Assembly: GCA_003454135.1 (NCBI GenBank)
Contig: DMKW01000002.1
Span: forward strand, 1 to 10,656
Source: Microbacteriaceae bacterium
Lineage (GTDB): Bacteria > Actinomycetota > Actinomycetes > Actinomycetales > Microbacteriaceae
Direction: 5' to 3'
DNA length: 10,656 nucleotides
The notes under the pieces are model-generated. The model saw nothing but the letters and a program-made list of their open reading frames with translations. It was not told the DNA's origin and searched no databases. Position 1 is the stretch's first letter; each line of letters starts with the position of its first letter. Position numbers and translations under genes: made by a program. Positions 7,807-10,656 of the stretch are shown here, one piece after another.

Positions 7807-8451
7807 GTGGCGCTGCCCGCACCGCAAGAGCCGCCCGCCAGACGACCGAACCCCATGCGTGGGCGGGTCGCGCGCGCGGGCGACACCCCGGCGAGCACCG
7901 GCAACGTGGCGAACATCGTCACGGTCATCCGAATCTTCATGGCTCCGGCCTTCATCTGGCTGCTGCTGGCCGACAACGGCGCGCTCGGTACGCTGCGCTA
8001 CGTCGCGGCCGTGCTCTTCGTCGTCGCGATCGTCACCGATACGGTCGACGGCATCCTCGCGAGGCGCCAGAACCTCGTGACCGACTTCGGCAAGATCCTC
8101 GACCCCATCGCCGACAAGGTGCTCACGGGTGGCGCGCTCGTCGCGCTGTCGATCCTCGGGGAACTGTGGTGGTGGGTGACGATCGTCATCCTCATCCGCG
8201 AATTCGGTATCACGATCTTTCGGCTCGTTGTGATCCGCACCCGGGTCGTGCCGGCCGTCGCGAGCGGCAAGCTGAAGACCGTGCTGCAGGCTGTCGCGAT
8301 CTCGCTCCTCCTGTTCCCGTTCTGGACCATCGTGGGCACCTGGGAGCTGTGGGTCGGCTGGGTCGTGATGGGGGCGGCCGTCGTTCTCACCGTGGTGTCT
8401 GGCGTGGACTTCTTCGTGAAGTACTTTCACCAGAACCGCCGGAAGTCCTGA
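7807..8451 (+). CDS. pgsA: CDP-diacylglycerol--glycerol-3-phosphate 3-phosphatidyltransferase
   Basis: PgsA (214 residues) makes phosphatidylglycerophosphate from CDP-diacylglycerol and glycerol-3-phosphate, the committed step to phosphatidylglycerol and cardiolipin, in the cytoplasmic membrane. The CDP-alcohol phosphotransferase signature D-x2-D-G-x2-A-R-x8-G-x3-D-x3-D is intact: Asp78, Asp81, Gly82, Ala85, Arg86, Gly95, Asp99, Asp103. Several hydrophobic helices flank it. The GTG start is favoured because AGGGAG (7795-7800), inside the end of ftsK, sits 6 nt upstream. This leaves a Pro/Arg-rich N-terminal extension of about 30 residues. An internal ATG at 7855 would shorten it by 16 residues. 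The 3-nt gap to ftsK implies cotranscription. Related family members such as phosphatidylinositol phosphate synthase share the motif, but sequence and context favour PgsA. Confidence 0.93.
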   Translation: MALPAPQEPPARRPNPMRGRVARAGDTPASTGNVANIVTVIRIFMAPAFIWLLLADNGALGTLRYVAAVLFVVAIVTDTVDGILARRQNLVTDFGKILDPIADKVLTGGALVALSILGELWWWVTIVILIREFGITIFRLVVIRTRVVPAVASGKLKTVLQAVAISLLLFPFWTIVGTWELWVGWVVMGAAVVLTVVSGVDFFVKYFHQNRRKS

Positions 8452-8462
8452 CCGGCACGGAA

Positions 8463-8945
8463 ATGACGGATGCTGCGACCCGCGTCATTGCGATCCTCGT
8501 GCGGCGCGGACTCACCGTCGCCGTCGCGGAGTCCCTCACCGGAGGGCTGCTGGTTGCCGAGCTCATCGGCGTGCCCGGGGCATCGGCCGCGGTGCTCGGC
8601 GGCATCGTCGCGTACAACACGGAGCTCAAGGCCACGGTTCTCGGGGTGGACGCTGACCTGCTCGCCGAACACGGCCCGGTGCATCCGGAGGTCGCCCGCC
8701 AGATGGCCGACCGCGTGAGGTCCGTGCTGGCGGTCGGGGGAGTGCCAGCGCAGATCGGGCTCTCGACAACGGGAGTCGCGGGCCCGGAGCCGCAGGGCGG
8801 CCACGAGCCCGGGGTCGTCTTCGTCGGGATCGCGATCGGTGACAGCGTGTCCTCGTTCCGTCTCGACCTTGCCGGCGACCGGCAGGCGATCCGAAAGATC
8901 GTCGTCTCCGAATCACTCGAGCGGCTCGCGAGATCGCTTGGCTAG
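8463..8945 (+). CDS. CinA-family protein, nicotinamide-nucleotide amidohydrolase (PncC)
   Basis: A 160-residue stand-alone CinA C-terminal domain. Characterised PncC enzymes of this family deamidate nicotinamide mononucleotide to nicotinate mononucleotide, recycling NMN released by NAD-dependent DNA ligase. Conserved stretches are AESLTGG (22-28, Ser24), AYNTELKATVLGV (Lys56) and STTGVAGP (Thr103), which match the proposed catalytic Ser/Lys/Thr positions as I recall them. The N-terminal molybdopterin-binding-like domain of full-length CinA is absent, as is usual for this short form. The reading frame is open further upstream into pgsA, but homology begins at the ATG used here, 11 nt after the pgsA stop. 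Its ribosome binding site is poor, suggesting coupling to pgsA. Confidence 0.92.
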   Translation: MTDAATRVIAILVRRGLTVAVAESLTGGLLVAELIGVPGASAAVLGGIVAYNTELKATVLGVDADLLAEHGPVHPEVARQMADRVRSVLAVGGVPAQIGLSTTGVAGPEPQGGHEPGVVFVGIAIGDSVSSFRLDLAGDRQAIRKIVVSESLERLARSLG

Positions 8946-9047
8946 CCCTGAGATGTCGTGCGGGAATCTTTCGCGTTTCGATCTCGTTACATAGCAGTAA
9001 TTCACAAGCGTCACACAGATGCGGCTGGTTAGAGTTTGCATAACGGA

Positions 9048-9067
9048 GGTTGTAGTGTTACACAACC
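9048..9067. promoter_or_regulatory. Imperfect palindrome upstream of clgR, possible operator/promoter
   Basis: GGTTGT (9048-9053) and ACAACC (9062-9067) form a 6-bp inverted repeat around AGTGTTAC, and GTGT-T-ACAC (9055-9063) is nested inside it. It lies in the 167-nt, comparatively AT-rich gap between cinA and clgR. Two TAnnnT hexamers (TAGAGT at 9030-9035 and TAGTGT at 9053-9058) are possible -10 boxes; neither has a good -35. I cannot name the binding protein. No CGC-N5-GCG site of the kind reported for ClgR is seen here. Confidence 0.3.
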
Positions 9068-9098
9068 ATCGGCAAGGTCGATCCAAAGGTCGCGTCAT

Positions 9099-9108
9099 AG
9101 GAGGAGGG
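9099..9108 (+). promoter_or_regulatory. Strong ribosome binding site of clgR
   Basis: AGGAGGAGGG ends 4 nt before the ATG at 9113. It fixes the start and contrasts with the leaderless-type starts of dapA, ftsK and the DUF3046 gene. Confidence 0.75.
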
Positions 9109-9112
9109 TCCA

Positions 9113-9421
9113 ATGGTTCTAGTTCGTCAGGAAATCGGTGACGTGCTCCGGGACTTCCGCCTGCAGAAGGGTCGTACTCTTCGTCAGGTCGCGAGCAAGG
9201 CAAGTGTTGCTCTCGGCTACCTCAGCGAGGTGGAGCGCGGCCAGAAAGAGGCCAGTTCCGAGATTCTCGCTTCGGTTGCGGATGCACTCGAAACACCGAT
9301 TTCAGTCATCATGCGTGAGGTGGGAGACCGCCTCGCCGTAATCGAGGGAATTAACGTGATTCCCGACACGGTTCCGGACGACCTCGTCGCGGACTTCGAC
9401 GCGGGGTTGGTTACCCGCTAA
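9113..9421 (+). CDS. clgR: XRE/Cro-type helix-turn-helix regulator, ClgR-like
   Basis: A 102-residue regulator built mostly of one XRE-type helix-turn-helix (about residues 8-65; core RTLRQVASKASVALGYLSEVERGQKEASSE split over 21-50). The segment LGYLSEVERGxKEASSE is characteristic of ClgR proteins, which activate clpP/clpC and related protease and stress genes in Mycobacterium, Streptomyces and Corynebacterium. The position just after pgsA in the ftsK-pgsA region also matches mycobacterial clgR. The C-terminal tail (about 72-102) is acidic and of unknown role. It is preceded by a strong ribosome binding site and followed 46 nt later by a strong terminator. Function as the Clp activator is inferred from family and synteny. 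Confidence 0.87.
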   Translation: MVLVRQEIGDVLRDFRLQKGRTLRQVASKASVALGYLSEVERGQKEASSEILASVADALETPISVIMREVGDRLAVIEGINVIPDTVPDDLVADFDAGLVTR

Positions 9422-9467
9422 CAAACTTGAGGCGAGCCGAGACGGTGTGTTCGGGTCGCGAATGATT

Positions 9468-9497
9468 GGATGCCCGGCTCTCGCGAGCCGGGCATCC
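9468..9497 (+). terminator. Strong intrinsic-type terminator after clgR
   Basis: GGATGCCCGGCTC (9468-9480) and GAGCCGGGCATCC (9485-9497) form a perfect 13-bp stem with a TCGC loop. It is followed by TTAGGTTAA rather than a full U-run, as is common in high-GC actinobacteria. It closes the ftsK/pgsA/cinA/clgR block and separates it from the DUF3046 gene. Confidence 0.85.
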
Positions 9498-9552
9498 TTA
9501 GGTTAAGGCGCCGGCGTCGAATCGTCGACAAGGCTCCCGCCCGATTTCTGGT

Positions 9553-9558
9553 TAGGTT
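9553..9558 (+). promoter_or_regulatory. DUF3046 gene -10 hexamer, leaderless-type
   Basis: TAGGTT matches TAnnnT and ends 6 nt before the ATG at 9565, so the transcript should begin at the start codon. The upstream terminator makes an independent promoter necessary here. A -35 is not obvious. Confidence 0.55.
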
Positions 9559-9564
9559 GTTGCT

Positions 9565-9789
9565 ATGCGTTTGAGCGAATTCTGGACCGCTATGGCCGAC
9601 GAGTTCGGCTCGTCGTATGGGCGCACGCTCGCGCACGACCTGGTGCTCGGCGAGCTCGGGGATCTCACGGCCGAGCAGGCCATCGCCAAGGGCGTCGGGG
9701 CGAGGGAGATCTGGCTCGCGCTGTGCCGCGCCTCGGACGTGCCGGAGAACCGCTGGTATGGCGTCGGCCAGCGGATGCCAAAGCCCTGA
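9565..9789 (+). CDS. DUF3046 family protein of unknown function
   Basis: A 74-residue acidic small protein recognisable as DUF3046, an actinobacterial family typically encoded directly upstream of recA. The sequence reads MRLSEFWTAMADEFG, then a helical middle (RTLAHDLVLGELGDLTAEQAI), then the conserved IWLALCRASDVPENRWYG (around 49-66). It has no signal peptide or membrane segment. It is flanked by the clgR terminator and the recA promoter region, so it appears to be a single-gene unit. The role is unknown. The constant recA neighbourhood suggests, but does not show, a link to DNA repair or to recA expression. Confidence 0.9.
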   Translation: MRLSEFWTAMADEFGSSYGRTLAHDLVLGELGDLTAEQAIAKGVGAREIWLALCRASDVPENRWYGVGQRMPKP

Positions 9790-9823
9790 GCTTCGAACCC
9801 GTGCGACACGCCGTGGGAAAACA

Positions 9824-9853
9824 TTCGAACATGTCTTCGGATGGGCGTAGGCT
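9824..9853 (+). promoter_or_regulatory. Predicted main recA promoter
   Basis: TTCGAA (9824-9829) and TAGGCT (9848-9853, TAnnnT) are 18 bp apart, giving a predicted start near 9860 and a leader of about 200 nt. The element ATGTCTTCG at 9831-9839 lies 8 bp before TAGGCT. This is the spacing of the RecA-NDp motif (TTGTCRGTG-N8-TAnnnT) that PafBC uses in mycobacteria, though only 5 of 9 positions agree. The hexamer assignments are inference. Confidence 0.5.
9825..9840. promoter_or_regulatory. Degenerate SOS (LexA) box upstream of recA
   Basis: TCGAAC (9825-9830), ATGT, CTTCGG (9835-9840). The left half matches the Gram-positive/actinobacterial LexA consensus TCGAAC-N4-GTTCGA exactly; the right half matches 4 of 6. 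It lies 218 nt before the recA ATG and overlaps the predicted recA promoter, where LexA would be expected. Confidence 0.6.
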
Positions 9854-9902
9854 CCTTCACAACGGCAGATGACCTTCGAGTTGTGCACCGTCCGCTCGGT
9901 CT

Positions 9903-9920
9903 CCGGGGCAATGTCCCCGG
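9903..9920 (+). other. GC hairpin in the recA leader
   Basis: CCGGGG (9903-9908) and CCCCGG (9915-9920) form a perfect 6-bp all-GC stem with a CAATGT loop, about 45 nt into the predicted recA leader. There is no U-run after it, so it is more likely a leader structure than a terminator. Confidence 0.4.
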
Positions 9921-9979
9921 TCGCGCGTACTGTCGCATCCGTTCGACCAAGCCAGTACCACCAGCCTTGTCGCATGCCA

Positions 9980-10003
9980 GTGAACCTTGCAGGATCGGTT
10001 CAC
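9980..10003 (+). other. Second hairpin in the recA leader
   Basis: GTGAACC (9980-9986) and GGTTCAC (9997-10003) form a perfect 7-bp stem with a 10-nt loop, about 55 nt upstream of the recA start codon. It overlaps the -35 of a possible downstream promoter. Confidence 0.35.
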
Positions 10004-10026
10004 CGGGAGGGGCGGCAGCCTATAGG
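9999..10026 (+). promoter_or_regulatory. Possible second recA promoter
   Basis: TTCACC (9999-10004) and TATAGG (10021-10026) are 16 bp apart; the latter lies in the perfect palindrome GCCTATAGGC (10018-10027). A start near 10033 would give a short leader carrying the ribosome binding site. Mycobacterial recA also has two promoters, but this one rests on weak matches. Confidence 0.25.
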
Positions 10027-10045
10027 CGCACCGAAACGAGTCATA

Positions 10046-10052
10046 AAAGGAG
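10046..10052 (+). promoter_or_regulatory. recA ribosome binding site
   Basis: AAAGGAG ends 6 nt before the ATG at 10059. It selects this start among the several frames open in the leader. Confidence 0.75.
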
Positions 10053-10058
10053 CACGAA

Positions 10059-10656
<598 letters not shown>

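Noticed and set aside
8166..8462. Upstream extension of the cinA reading frame into pgsA
   Set aside because: The added residues have no similarity to CinA, overlap pgsA, and homology begins at the ATG at 8463.
9793..9806. A second TCGAAC just after the DUF3046 stop, considered as another SOS box
   Set aside because: The right half at the proper spacing reads GCGACA, which matches only 2 of 6 consensus bases.

Overview
The window is high-GC bacterial chromosome, about two-thirds G+C by eye. It carries a core actinobacterial gene neighbourhood: dapA, RNase J, FtsK, PgsA, CinA/PncC, a ClgR-type regulator, DUF3046 and recA. The gene order, the DUF3046 gene just before recA, the TAnnnT -10 hexamers and the strongly GC-ending codons point to an actinobacterium, most likely Microbacteriaceae. 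The family placement is inference from gene content, not from a database search.

Layout. Positions 1-2128 hold a two-gene minus-strand operon: an ArsR-family repressor (1757-2128) and, 2 nt downstream, a SulP-family anion transporter (69-1754). A hairpin lies beyond it at the window edge. A 110-bp divergent intergenic region holds a strong arsR promoter overlapped by a palindromic candidate operator, and the dapA promoter. From 2239 to the end every gene is on the plus strand: dapA (2239-3216), rnj (3288-4964), ftsK (5050-7803), pgsA (7807-8451), cinA/pncC (8463-8945), clgR (9113-9421), a strong intrinsic terminator (9468-9497), a DUF3046 gene (9565-9789), then a 269-nt spacer with an SOS-type promoter region and the 5' part of recA (10059 to the edge).

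How it works together. ftsK-pgsA-cinA are closely packed (3 and 11 nt gaps) and look like one transcription unit, possibly running into clgR up to the terminator. dapA and rnj may be cotranscribed. DapA makes the diaminopimelate/lysine precursor for cell wall and protein; RNase J matures and degrades RNA; FtsK moves DNA at the septum; PgsA makes phosphatidylglycerophosphate; the CinA domain recycles NMN; ClgR would control Clp proteolysis; RecA handles recombination and the SOS response. The arsR-sulP pair is the only clearly accessory part.

I found no undescribed multi-gene system, mobile element, CRISPR array, tRNA or rRNA. The most interesting signals are non-coding. Four genes start 6-7 nt after a TAnnnT hexamer, which predicts leaderless mRNAs. 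The arsR promoter carries nested inverted repeats. The recA promoter appears to overlay a LexA-type half-palindrome on a RecA-NDp/PafBC-like promoter and is followed by a roughly 200-nt structured leader. The hexamer GGATGC/GCATCC is clearly over-represented on both strands.
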